DNA from: Christensenella minuta
GTDB lineage: Bacteria > Bacillota > Clostridia > Christensenellales > Christensenellaceae
NCBI RefSeq assembly: GCF_003628755.1
Contig: NZ_CP029256.1
Location: 1,011,585 to 1,075,584 of the forward strand
Direction: 5' to 3'
Length of the DNA: 64,000 nucleotides
The notes below the pieces were generated by a model. It saw only the letters and a program-made list of their open reading frames with translations. It was not told the DNA's origin and made no database searches. Position numbers and translations under genes: made by a program. Position 1 is the first letter of the stretch, and the number at the start of each line of letters is the position of its first letter. Below, piece after piece: positions 16,019 through 23,799 of the stretch.

Positions 16019-16951
16019 TTATTCGTCGTATGAAATTCCATTTTTGTCAAAAGTATCGAGGATGTCGCGCTGCATTGCAAGTGTCGCTTCCCGCGCCGCC
16101 TTATCGAAGGGCATCTTCACATAGGCTTCATTGCGATAAGCGGTCAGTATCGCACGCGAATTGTTAACGATTCCGCCAAGACCCTTTTGGTCAAAATTCG
16201 GCAGCAGTCCTTCCGCACTGCCTCCCTGCGCCCCATATCCCGGAATAAGCACAAAAATATGCGGATGCGTCTCCCGGATACGTGCCGCCTGCTGCGGATA
16301 CGTCGCCCCGATCACCGCTCCTACGGAAGAATAACCATAGGTCCCGATACACTCTTTTCCCCATTCCTGTACATAATCCGCCATGCGGTTATAAATCGTT
16401 TTATGCTCGAATTCAAGGTCCTGTATCTCTCCCGAACTCTTGTTAGAGGTTTTTACCAATACGAAAATTCCCTTGTCATATTTTTTGCAGTCTTCCACAA
16501 ACGGAGCGATCCCATCCGTTCCAAGATAGCCGTTCACCGTCGCAAAATCCGCATTGAATACCGCAAGCTCCTCTTCCCCAATCTTCGTCCTGCCGATGTA
16601 TGCGCTCGAATACGCCGTAGCCGTCGCACCGATATCGTTGCGCTTTACGTCCGCGATCACAATGAGTCCCGCGTTTTTCGCATAACGGATCGTATCGCGG
16701 AACGCCTTCACCCCCTCGCAGCCGTACATCTCGTAATAGGCCGCCTGCACCTTCACGGCCGGTACGATGTCCGCGATTGCATCCACCAGTGCACAGTTAT
16801 ACTGGAATATATTATTCGCCGCATAGGTAAGAGCGTCCGTCGAGAATTCATGGGACAGAAACTCCTGCGGAATATAATCAAACTTTGTATCGAGTCCCAC
16901 GCAAATCGGGCTCTTTTTTTCTATAATCTGCTCAATCAGCTTGTCTATCAT
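16019..16951 (-). CDS. pyrF: Orotidine 5'-phosphate decarboxylase (subfamily 2)
   Basis: Decarboxylates OMP to UMP, the last step of the pathway. 310 residues, the longer subfamily-2 form. The catalytic motif is DVKRNDIG near residues 99-106, and the N-terminal SPICVGLDTKFDYIP is also typical. The start overlaps the end of pyrC by 20 nt. It sits upstream of carA in the operon. Confidence 0.95.
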   Translation of the reverse strand: MIDKLIEQIIEKKSPICVGLDTKFDYIPQEFLSHEFSTDALTYAANNIFQYNCALVDAIADIVPAVKVQAAYYEMYGCEGVKAFRDTIRYAKNAGLIVIADVKRNDIGATATAYSSAYIGRTKIGEEELAVFNADFATVNGYLGTDGIAPFVEDCKKYDKGIFVLVKTSNKSSGEIQDLEFEHKTIYNRMADYVQEWGKECIGTYGYSSVGAVIGATYPQQAARIRETHPHIFVLIPGYGAQGGSAEGLLPNFDQKGLGGIVNNSRAILTAYRNEAYVKMPFDKAAREATLAMQRDILDTFDKNGISYDE

Positions 16952-18212
16952 AGGTAAACTTCCCCTTCCTGATCGTATAGCATACGCGTCCCTTCAGTTC
17001 CATTCCCAGGAACGGGCTGTTTTTCGCTTTTGAGACGATCATGTCTTTATTATACACGAATTTCTCATTCATGTCGCATATCGCGATATCTGCGGGCCCA
17101 TTTTTTTTGAGCTCGCCCCCTGCGGTCTTCAGCAGCTCATGCGGCCGCTTGGAGAGCAGCCGGGCAATATCCGTAAGCCCGATCACCCCCGTGTCAAGCA
17201 GATTGGTCACGGTAAGCGGGAACGCCGTTTCAAAGCCAATCATCCCGAAGGGTGCTTTCTCGATCTCCTGTGCCTTTTCCTCTTCGTTGTGGGGCGCATG
17301 ATCGGTCGCGATCACGTCAATCGTCCCGTCGGCGATTCCTTCCCGCACAGCCAGCATATCCCCCGTCTCCCGAAGCGGTGGATTTACCTTTGCGTTTGGG
17401 TCCCTGTCCAATATTTTTTCATCCGTAATAGAAAAATAATGGGGACCTGTTTCGCATGTCACGGGCACGCCGTTCGCTTTTGCCCGCCGCACAAGCTCTA
17501 CGCTGCCCGCCGTAGATACATGGCAAATATGGATCGGCGCCTCCAGCTTCTCCGCATAAAAAATATCCCGGGCAGTCATGGTCTCTTCAACAGCGCGCGG
17601 TATCCCGGCAATCCCCGCTTGGCGCGCATTTTCCCCGTCATGCACCACGCCGTTCCCGCGCTTGGCCAAATCTTCCTCGTGCAGCATCAGCGGCACACGA
17701 AGCTCCTTTGCACGCTCCATTGCCGCAAGGATCATTTTATCCTCGGCAACAGGCATCCCGTCATCCGAAAAAGCCACCGCACCCGCCTTGAGAAGCCCCG
17801 CAAAATCGGTAAGCTCTTCCCCACGCATCCCACGCGTAATCGCGGCGACCGGCAATACTTCCGCATAGCCCGACTTCTCCGCCTTTTCAATGATATATCT
17901 TACAATTTCCGCGCTATCCGTTACCGGTTTCGTGTTCGGCATACAGCACACGGCGGTATAGCCGCCCGCCGCCGCCGCGCGTGTACCGGTCATAATGTCT
18001 TCCTTGTATACAAGCCCCGGATCGCGCAGATGACAATGCAGTTCGAGAAATCCGGGAAACGCTACAAGACCGGTCCCGTCGATCACGCGGTCCGCATCCC
18101 GTACAAGTCCCGTCCCCATTTCCACAATACGCTCCCCTTCAATGAGGATATCTGCTCCTTTTTGAATGCCGTCTGCATTTACGGCCATGATATTTTTAAT
18201 AAATATCGACAT
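16932..18212 (-). CDS. pyrC: Dihydroorotase
   Basis: Zinc amidohydrolase that closes carbamoyl-aspartate to dihydroorotate, 426 residues (class I, PyrC of Bacillus type). Metal ligands lie in ELHCHLRDPG near residues 57-66, in MLHEED, ICHVSTAGS and in DVIATDHAPHNEEEK. A GAAGGAG site precedes the ATG. It follows uraA after a gap that contains a 24-nt perfect palindrome. No aspartate carbamoyltransferase gene accompanies it. Confidence 0.95.
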   Translation of the reverse strand: MSIFIKNIMAVNADGIQKGADILIEGERIVEMGTGLVRDADRVIDGTGLVAFPGFLELHCHLRDPGLVYKEDIMTGTRAAAAGGYTAVCCMPNTKPVTDSAEIVRYIIEKAEKSGYAEVLPVAAITRGMRGEELTDFAGLLKAGAVAFSDDGMPVAEDKMILAAMERAKELRVPLMLHEEDLAKRGNGVVHDGENARQAGIAGIPRAVEETMTARDIFYAEKLEAPIHICHVSTAGSVELVRRAKANGVPVTCETGPHYFSITDEKILDRDPNAKVNPPLRETGDMLAVREGIADGTIDVIATDHAPHNEEEKAQEIEKAPFGMIGFETAFPLTVTNLLDTGVIGLTDIARLLSKRPHELLKTAGGELKKNGPADIAICDMNEKFVYNKDMIVSKAKNSPFLGMELKGRVCYTIRKGKFTYDRQAD

Positions 18213-18230
18213 AAAACTCCTTCATAGAAC

Positions 18231-18254
18231 AGCGGGCGGGATATCCCGCCCGCT
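18231..18254. repeat. Perfect 24-nt palindrome between uraA and pyrC
   Basis: An exact inverted repeat of 12 bp arms (AGCGGGCGGGAT and its complement) in the intercistronic gap. There is no T-run on the transcribed strand, so it is not a standard terminator. In the mRNA it would form a very stable hairpin just before the pyrC ribosome site, able to protect the upstream message or tune pyrC expression. Confidence 0.8.
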
Positions 18255-18261
18255 CCATAAC

Positions 18262-19581
18262 CTAGATATTCTTCGGAAGTACGATGTTGAGAATAATTCC
18301 CGCAAGCGCGCTCAGGAAGATATTCGAGAGCGTAAACGATTCCGAAAATTGGATGCCGCCGGAAAGGCCAAGACCAATGACCAGCATCAAGGAAACGATA
18401 ATCAGATTGCGGCTGTGCGTGAAATCAAGCTTTGCCTCCGCCAGTGTCCGCAGGCCAATCGTCGCAATCATACCAAAGAGCAGGATCGATACTCCACCCA
18501 TAACCGCGCCCGGTATAGAGCCGAGGAACGCGGTAAATACGCCGAAGAAGCTGATAATGATAGCAAATACCGCGGCAATGCGCAGCGTGACCGGGTTATA
18601 GTTTTTGGTCACTGCCAAAACACCCGTATTCTCGCCATAGGTCGTATTTGCAGGGCCTCCGAGGAAACCGGCGACCATTGTCGCGATACCGTCGCCCATC
18701 AGGGTCCTGTGCAGTCCCGGATCTTCCAGAAAATTCTTTCCAACCACGGCGCCGTTTGTCGTGATATCGCCGATATGCTCCATAAAGGTCACGATCGCAA
18801 TCGGCGCGATGATACTCACCGAGGTCAAAACGCCCGCAGGTTCCAATTCATGTGTCAGGAAGATGTTGAACGGCGGTACCTGGAATCCAAGATTCGCACC
18901 ATTCTGGAATCCGGAAAAATCCACCTGCCCCATCAACGCGGCACAGATATATCCCACCGCGATGGCAATGATGATCGGCACCAGCTTAAAAAATCCCTTT
19001 GCAAAAATTGAGATGACCACCATCGTCACAACTACGATCAACGCAATCACCCAGCGCATCCATAAAATATCCGCGACGCCCTCGGCAGCTGGCGCGGTAA
19101 TGATATTGTTGAATGCGGTCGGTGCGAGCGTAAGGCCGATTACCATAATCATCGGGCCCGTTACGACCGGCGGAAAAATCGACATCACGCGCTTTACGCC
19201 TACAAGCTTTACCACAAGCGCAAGAATCAGGTACAGTGCGCCCGCCGCCATGATGCCGATGGCCACATACGGCAGCGCCGCTTGGTAGGCCGGCGATGCA
19301 AGATACCCCTCCACCGACGGATCAACACCGCTGATCTGGGTCGCCACAATCACAATCACGCCGATAAATGCGAAGCTCGAACCAAGAAACACCGGCACCT
19401 TACCCTTTGTAACCAGGTGAAAAATCAGTGTGCCGATACCCGCGCAGCAGATTGCCACCGCAGGATTGAGCCCTGTGAGAAGGGGAACCAATACCGTCGC
19501 GCCAAACATGGCAAACAGGTGTTGGAACCCGAGAATCAGCTTTTTGCCGATTCCGCGTTGTTGGTCTAGTGAATTTTCCAT
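18262..19581 (-). CDS. uraA: Uracil permease (NCS2 family)
   Basis: Proton-coupled uracil importer of 439 residues with the 14-helix NCS2 fold. The start is ATG 19581, where GGGAGG lies 6 nt upstream; a longer in-frame start would add residues from the leader. NCS2 signatures include FGATVLVPLLTGL near the N-terminus, GTLIFHLVTKGKVPVFLGSSFAFI and AGFLGGPANTTYGENTGVLA. It is placed between pyrR and the biosynthetic genes, so salvage and synthesis share regulation. A terminator directly after pyrR lies in its leader. Confidence 0.95.
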   Translation of the reverse strand: MENSLDQQRGIGKKLILGFQHLFAMFGATVLVPLLTGLNPAVAICCAGIGTLIFHLVTKGKVPVFLGSSFAFIGVIVIVATQISGVDPSVEGYLASPAYQAALPYVAIGIMAAGALYLILALVVKLVGVKRVMSIFPPVVTGPMIMVIGLTLAPTAFNNIITAPAAEGVADILWMRWVIALIVVVTMVVISIFAKGFFKLVPIIIAIAVGYICAALMGQVDFSGFQNGANLGFQVPPFNIFLTHELEPAGVLTSVSIIAPIAIVTFMEHIGDITTNGAVVGKNFLEDPGLHRTLMGDGIATMVAGFLGGPANTTYGENTGVLAVTKNYNPVTLRIAAVFAIIISFFGVFTAFLGSIPGAVMGGVSILLFGMIATIGLRTLAEAKLDFTHSRNLIIVSLMLVIGLGLSGGIQFSESFTLSNIFLSALAGIILNIVLPKNI

Positions 19582-19654
19582 ATGATACCTCCCAATACAA
19601 TATGAATAATGAATCCTTCTCCCCGCCGCTTCCTTTGGCAGCGGCAAGAGTATG

Positions 19655-19682
19655 AAAAAACCTTATCTGCATGATAAGGTTC
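19655..19682 (-). terminator. Intrinsic terminator between pyrR and uraA
   Basis: Stem AACCTTATC/GATAAGGTT plus a T-run right after the pyrR stop. In pyr operons this position often carries an attenuator. A second hairpin (GCCGCT/AGCGGC) follows, but I see no convincing PyrR-binding motif in this gap. Confidence 0.75.
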
Positions 19683-20235
19683 AATCACCGTTTTTAAGGT
19701 CGCAAATATCGACGCTTTCCTCCCCGTCAAACTCCATGACCTTGACCGAAATGAGCTCATGTGCCGCCGTCGGTACATTTTTCCCGACAAAGTCAGCACG
19801 AATCGGGAGCTCGCGGTGTCCCCGGTCAACCAATACCGCAAACTTGATAAAGTTCGGCCGCCCCAGGTCCATGATCGCGTCCATTGCCGCACGCGCTGTC
19901 CGCCCCGTATAAAGCACGTCGTCGAACAGGACGATTTTTTTGCCGTTGACATCAAATACAAGGTTTGACGCTCCCACAACGGGCTGATCGGAGCCATGCG
20001 TAAGATCGTCACGGTAAAACGTGATATCCAGCGTGCCGATCGGGATCGTAACGCCTTCAAACTCATGGATATATCCAGCGATTCGTTGGGCAATGGTCAC
20101 GCCGCGCCGGGCAATCCCAATAAAAACAAGGTCTTTCGCGCCCTCCGTATTTTCGATGATCTGGTGGGCAATGCGCTTCAGCGTGCGCTGCATCGTCTCT
20201 CCGTCCATAATCGTCGTTTTTCTGTTGCCTTCCAT
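19681..20235 (-). CDS. pyrR: Pyr operon attenuation protein / uracil phosphoribosyltransferase
   Basis: RNA-binding regulator of 184 residues that, with UMP or UTP bound, stabilises the anti-antiterminator hairpin of pyr leaders and so causes termination. It also has weak UPRTase activity. The PRPP-loop VLFDDVLYTGRTARAAMDAI near residues 97-116 is conserved. The start is set at ATG 20235 after a GGGGG stretch; longer forms would run into the attenuator terminator. It is the first gene of the pyr locus and regulates itself through the leader at 20250-20345. Confidence 0.93.
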   Translation of the reverse strand: MEGNRKTTIMDGETMQRTLKRIAHQIIENTEGAKDLVFIGIARRGVTIAQRIAGYIHEFEGVTIPIGTLDITFYRDDLTHGSDQPVVGASNLVFDVNGKKIVLFDDVLYTGRTARAAMDAIMDLGRPNFIKFAVLVDRGHRELPIRADFVGKNVPTAAHELISVKVMEFDGEESVDICDLKNGD

Positions 20236-20249
20236 CCGTTTTCCCCCAT

Positions 20250-20345
20250 CAAAAAAGCCTTCCCGCATCATTTCCGGACGCAGCAAGGCACACAAAAAAC
20301 GAACTTTGATATGTCACCTTACGGCCTCTCAGCGGACCAGTTTAA
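20250..20345 (-). promoter_or_regulatory. PyrR-dependent attenuator in the pyrR leader
   Basis: The minus-strand leader first shows a PyrR-binding-like hairpin (GGTCCGCTGAGAGGCC near 20324-20339, matching the family pattern of TCC, then GAGAGG). About 40 nt later comes a terminator stem of 13 positions with one mismatch (GCCTTGCTGCGTC/GATGCGGGAAGGC at 20256-20289) followed by six T. The two elements are in the order expected for PyrR attenuation. Confidence 0.82.
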
Positions 20346-20367
20346 AGGTATGGTTTTCTTCTTACTT

Positions 20368-20396
20368 AGTATAGCAAATTTTATTCCATGGTTCAA
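20368..20396 (-). promoter_or_regulatory. Promoter of the pyr locus
   Basis: TTGAAC, 17-nt spacer, TATACT on the minus strand, upstream of the PyrR attenuator. Confidence 0.82.
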
Positions 20397-20403
20397 TCTG
20401 TTT

Positions 20404-21315
20404 TTACATTTTTTTTAATTTTGCAAGCACTGCTGTGAAATATTCCGGCAAAGGTGCTTCAAATATCATTCTTTCACCTGTCCGCGGATGTGTCAGCTCC
20501 AGTTTTCTTGCGTGCAAAAGCTGGCCGCTAAGGCCAAAGCGATCCTTTTGCCTGCTGTATACCGGATCGCCGGCCACCGGATGCCCGATATGCTTCATAT
20601 GAACGCGAATCTGGTGAGTCCGCCCCGTTTCCAGTTCGCATTCCACAAGGGTATATTCCCCATAGCGCTCAAGAATCCTGTAGCGCGTAACAGCCTCGCG
20701 CCCTCCTGCCTTCAGCACCGCCATTTTCTTCCGGTTTCGCGGGTCGCGTCCGATCAGCGTATCCACAACTCCGTCATTCGCCTTTATATTGCCATATACA
20801 AGCGCCCAATAGATACGCCTTGCTTTTTTGTCTGCGATCTGCTCGGAAAGCGCCTTGTGGGCTGCGTCATTCTTGGCAATCACCAAAAGTCCCGACGTAT
20901 CCTTATCAAGCCTGTGAACAATCCCCGGACGCAGCTCCCCGTTGATCCCGGAGAGGTCTCCAATATGGTACAGGATTGCATTTACGAGGGTCCCGTCATA
21001 GTTTCCCGGCGCGGGATGCGTCACCATGCCCTGCGGTTTATTGATGACCGCGATATCACTATCCTGATAGACGATCTCGAGGGGAATATCCTGCGGTGCC
21101 ACAGACGTCCCTTCCACCTCAGGAAGCCTGAGGACGATTTCGTCCCCTTCCTTTACCTTGGTGCCTGCTTTTGTCCTCTCTCCGTTGAGCGTAATGTGTT
21201 CCTGTTCGATCAAGCTCTTTAAAAAAGAACGCGAAAATTGCGGATATTCTTCCGCAAGATACGCGTCCAGCCGCTGATTTTTTGAAAACTTAACCTTGTT
21301 CCTTAGTATTGTCAT
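20404..21315 (-). CDS. rluD: RluA-family 23S rRNA pseudouridine synthase (RluD-like)
   Basis: Pseudouridine synthase of 303 residues. An S4 RNA-binding domain covers about residues 13-75 (RLDAYLAEEYPQFSRSFLKSL). The catalytic domain follows, with the aspartate in GIVHRLDKDTSGLLV near 132-146 and GRTHQIRVHM later. It probably modifies the decoding-region helix of 23S rRNA. The gene starts inside lspA, overlapping by 26 nt, a common lspA-rluD arrangement in Firmicutes. Confidence 0.93.
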   Translation of the reverse strand: MTILRNKVKFSKNQRLDAYLAEEYPQFSRSFLKSLIEQEHITLNGERTKAGTKVKEGDEIVLRLPEVEGTSVAPQDIPLEIVYQDSDIAVINKPQGMVTHPAPGNYDGTLVNAILYHIGDLSGINGELRPGIVHRLDKDTSGLLVIAKNDAAHKALSEQIADKKARRIYWALVYGNIKANDGVVDTLIGRDPRNRKKMAVLKAGGREAVTRYRILERYGEYTLVECELETGRTHQIRVHMKHIGHPVAGDPVYSRQKDRFGLSGQLLHARKLELTHPRTGERMIFEAPLPEYFTAVLAKLKKM

Positions 21316-21784
21316 CTTTTGTTTCCGTCTTTTTGTGCTTATCCCAGAACCACAGCACCCAAACGCCCAGCATCACCGCGCCGAACGTCACAAAACAGTC
21401 GGCGACATTAAAAACCGCGAAGTTTACGAACGAAAACTGCATCATATCCGTAACATAGCCCTGGACGATCCGGTCGATCAGGTTGCCGATTGCACCGCCC
21501 GCAATAAACGTCATGGCAATATTGAACAGCTTCGAGTTCGCCTGTTTCTTATATTTGAACAGAAGAAAAATAACAACAGCGGCCATCACGGCTGAAAGAA
21601 GTGCCAGTAGCCATGTCCCATTGCTGAACATGCTGAATGCCGCGCCCGTATTCTGCACATGCGTAAAATCCATAAAGCCCGGAATAAACGTCACGCTTCC
21701 GCCCACCGGAAGGTTTGCCACCGTAAAATATTTCGCGATCTGATCCCCGATCACGATCGCCGCGATTAACAGTACATAAATCAT
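21290..21784 (-). CDS. lspA: Lipoprotein signal peptidase (signal peptidase II)
   Basis: Membrane aspartyl protease that removes signal peptides from diacylglyceryl-modified prolipoproteins. 164 residues from ATG 21784, which has a GGAG site 8 nt upstream; a TTG at 21811 would add nine residues. Four membrane helices are seen. Catalytic motifs are NTGAAFS, IGNLIDR and FNVADCFVTFG, with the two active Asp in NLIDR and VADC. It works after Lgt (33.3-34.2 kb) on lipoproteins such as the two in this window. Confidence 0.95.
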   Translation of the reverse strand: MIYVLLIAAIVIGDQIAKYFTVANLPVGGSVTFIPGFMDFTHVQNTGAAFSMFSNGTWLLALLSAVMAAVVIFLLFKYKKQANSKLFNIAMTFIAGGAIGNLIDRIVQGYVTDMMQFSFVNFAVFNVADCFVTFGAVMLGVWVLWFWDKHKKTETKDDNTKEQG

Positions 21785-21835
21785 AATATGCGCTCCATTT
21801 TCTATAGTCAATGGGTATTATATCATATCCTGGGC

Positions 21836-21870
21836 AAAAAAAATACCGCCTGGGTAAAACAGGCGGCATC
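21836..21870 (-). terminator. Terminator of the division cluster (after divIVA)
   Basis: Stem GCCGCCTG/CAGGCGGT followed by eight T on the minus strand. An extended -10 promoter for lspA (TGATATAAT) follows it. Confidence 0.88.
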
Positions 21871-21882
21871 CGTAAATAGCGC

Positions 21883-22557
21883 TTATTCGTCGATAATTTC
21901 ATTGACGATCTCTTGAAGGTTTGCGGTGCTCTGCTTAAAGTCATGCTCCGTCTCTTCCTTCGACTGTTTGAGGATTTCGTTCAAATGAATTGATGTATTC
22001 TGTGAATCGTTATCGATATCAGCCATCTGGCTTGTCAAACTGCTGATCGACCGGCTGATCTCCGTTGCCTGATGCTTTAAAACTTCTTCGTCATCCAGTT
22101 TGGATTCCACAAACGCCATCTGCTCATCCAGGAACAGGCGGAACCGCTTTTTATAATCCGCGACCTGCTTCTCATAACGGCGTATCTCCTGCTTGGCCGC
22201 CTCCATACGAAGCTGCGTGCTCTCAATGACGGTTTTTGCGTTCTGATTCGCAACGTCCATAATTTTCTGGGCTTGCAATTCAGCCTTTTCAATATATAGC
22301 GTTGCATTTCTCTGCGCCGTAATTACCGTGGCCATCAGTTTTTCTTCCACATTCTCAAGTTTGTCCGCTTTTTGCTTCAGACGTGCGACCTCGGATTTCA
22401 GCTCTTCATTTTTTGCAATGATATTTTCATTTTCTTCCAGCAGGGATTCAAACTGCTTAATAATTTCGTCCAGGAATTCATCAACCTGCTCCTGGTCGTA
22501 GCCATTGAACTTTTTAGAAAATTCTTTTTCCAGTATATCCTTGGGTGTGATATTCAT
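21883..22557 (-). CDS. divIVA: DivIVA-domain cell division protein
   Basis: Curvature-sensing, coiled-coil scaffold, 224 residues. The conserved N-terminal lipid-binding segment TPKDILEKEFSKKFNGYDQEQVDEFLDEI is followed by long heptad-rich helices to about residue 190 that form parallel coiled coils. It is the last gene of the HlyD-like/yggS/sepF/divIVA unit, which fits a role at the septum or poles. Confidence 0.93.
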   Translation of the reverse strand: MNITPKDILEKEFSKKFNGYDQEQVDEFLDEIIKQFESLLEENENIIAKNEELKSEVARLKQKADKLENVEEKLMATVITAQRNATLYIEKAELQAQKIMDVANQNAKTVIESTQLRMEAAKQEIRRYEKQVADYKKRFRLFLDEQMAFVESKLDDEEVLKHQATEISRSISSLTSQMADIDNDSQNTSIHLNEILKQSKEETEHDFKQSTANLQEIVNEIIDE

Positions 22558-22582
22558 CGGTTTACCTCAATTACTATTTGGT

Positions 22583-23092
22583 TCAGTCCCGCTCCAGATA
22601 ACCGCCAAAGCCAAAATCATCAACCGATTCTGCGGCATTCGTAGAAACGTCGACATTATATGGCGCTACCACAAAGATGTTCCTTGCCGCTTTCCGGATA
22701 TTTCCATTGAGCGCATAAACTGCGCCGCTCACGAAGTCAAGGATGCGCTGTGCGACATCGGTATCAAGCTCGTCGAGATTGATGATAATCGGCTTCTTTT
22801 CCTTCAGGTTATCGATAATGCTTTGGGTGTCTTCGTAAGAAACCGGCTTATAAATCAATACGCGCACCTTGCTGGTATCCGGGATCCCGACTACCTTGCC
22901 CGTATCGCCTCTATGCTCTCTGGCTTTCTTTGCAAATTTCTTTTCTTCCACCGGGGCTGGCTCATAATCGTCCGGCGGGAAGCTCATATCGTCATCCATC
23001 ATATCCTGATCCTCATATTCTTCTTCATATTCTTCTTCATCCGTCGGTTCCAGTCCGATGAAAGAAAGCAATTTGTCTCCGATCTTAGCCAT
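22583..23092 (-). CDS. sepF: Cell division protein SepF
   Basis: FtsZ membrane anchor and bundling protein of 169 residues. An N-terminal amphipathic start (AKIGDKLLSFIGL) is followed by an acidic, disordered linker (about 15-60). The SepF domain spans about 70-155, with the IINLDELDTDVAQRILDFVSGAVYALNG core. It lies between yggS and divIVA, the standard Gram-positive order. Confidence 0.95.
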   Translation of the reverse strand: MAKIGDKLLSFIGLEPTDEEEYEEEYEDQDMMDDDMSFPPDDYEPAPVEEKKFAKKAREHRGDTGKVVGIPDTSKVRVLIYKPVSYEDTQSIIDNLKEKKPIIINLDELDTDVAQRILDFVSGAVYALNGNIRKAARNIFVVAPYNVDVSTNAAESVDDFGFGGYLERD

Positions 23093-23108
23093 GCATCAAG
23101 CCTCCTAC

Positions 23109-23795
23109 TTATTTATAAATTCTGCTGCCGAAAATGGCCGTACCTACACGCACCATGTTCGATCCTTCCAGAATCGCGTCCTCATAATCATTGGACATTC
23201 CCATTGAAAGATATTGAAATCCGGGAAACTCCTTTTTCTTCGCATCATACAACGCTTTTGCCTGTGCGAAAATCTTCCGCAAATACATCCTGTCGTCCGT
23301 ATAAGGCGCTACGGTCATAAAGCCCTTCAAGCGAATCCGGTCGAAATCTGCAATCTGATCTAAAAAGACATCCACCTGCTCTAAATATAAACCGGATTTG
23401 CTCTCCTCTTTCGCAATATTTAATTCAATAAGCACATCGAGATAAGCATTTTTCTTCAAGCATTCCTTCTGCAATTCCTGCGCCAGCGAAAGACGGTCCA
23501 GCGAATGTAATAACGCTACTCCATTATTAATTATATACTTAACTTTATTCGTTTGCAACTGCCCAATCAGGTTCCATTCAATATCTTTGGGCAGGACCTC
23601 ACTTTTTTTCAGAAATTCCTGCACACGGTTCTCTCCGAAGCATCTCAACCCTTCACGATAGGCCGCTTCCACCATGTCCGCATCCACGGTTTTCGATACG
23701 GCGACAAGACTGATCTCCTCCTGTTTCCGTCCGGCCCGCTGCGCGGCAGACGCAATATTTTCCCGTACTTTTGCAATATTTTCCGCAAGTCCCAT
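23109..23795 (-). CDS. yggS: YggS-family pyridoxal phosphate homeostasis protein
   Basis: PLP-binding protein of the alanine racemase N-domain fold without racemase activity, 228 residues from ATG 23795 (GAGGTG site 7 nt upstream, inside the preceding stop region). PLP lysine in LVAVSKTVD near residue 36; FGENRVQEF and LSMGMSNDYEDAI are family signatures. It keeps PLP and branched-chain amino-acid pools balanced. Its place next to sepF is conserved across Firmicutes. Confidence 0.93.
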   Translation of the reverse strand: MGLAENIAKVRENIASAAQRAGRKQEEISLVAVSKTVDADMVEAAYREGLRCFGENRVQEFLKKSEVLPKDIEWNLIGQLQTNKVKYIINNGVALLHSLDRLSLAQELQKECLKKNAYLDVLIELNIAKEESKSGLYLEQVDVFLDQIADFDRIRLKGFMTVAPYTDDRMYLRKIFAQAKALYDAKKKEFPGFQYLSMGMSNDYEDAILEGSNMVRVGTAIFGSRIYK

Positions 23796-23799
23796 CCAT

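Noticed and set aside
15147-18227. Long plus-strand frames opposite carA and pyrC
   Set aside because: They lie opposite well-identified pyrimidine genes and show no recognisable domains.
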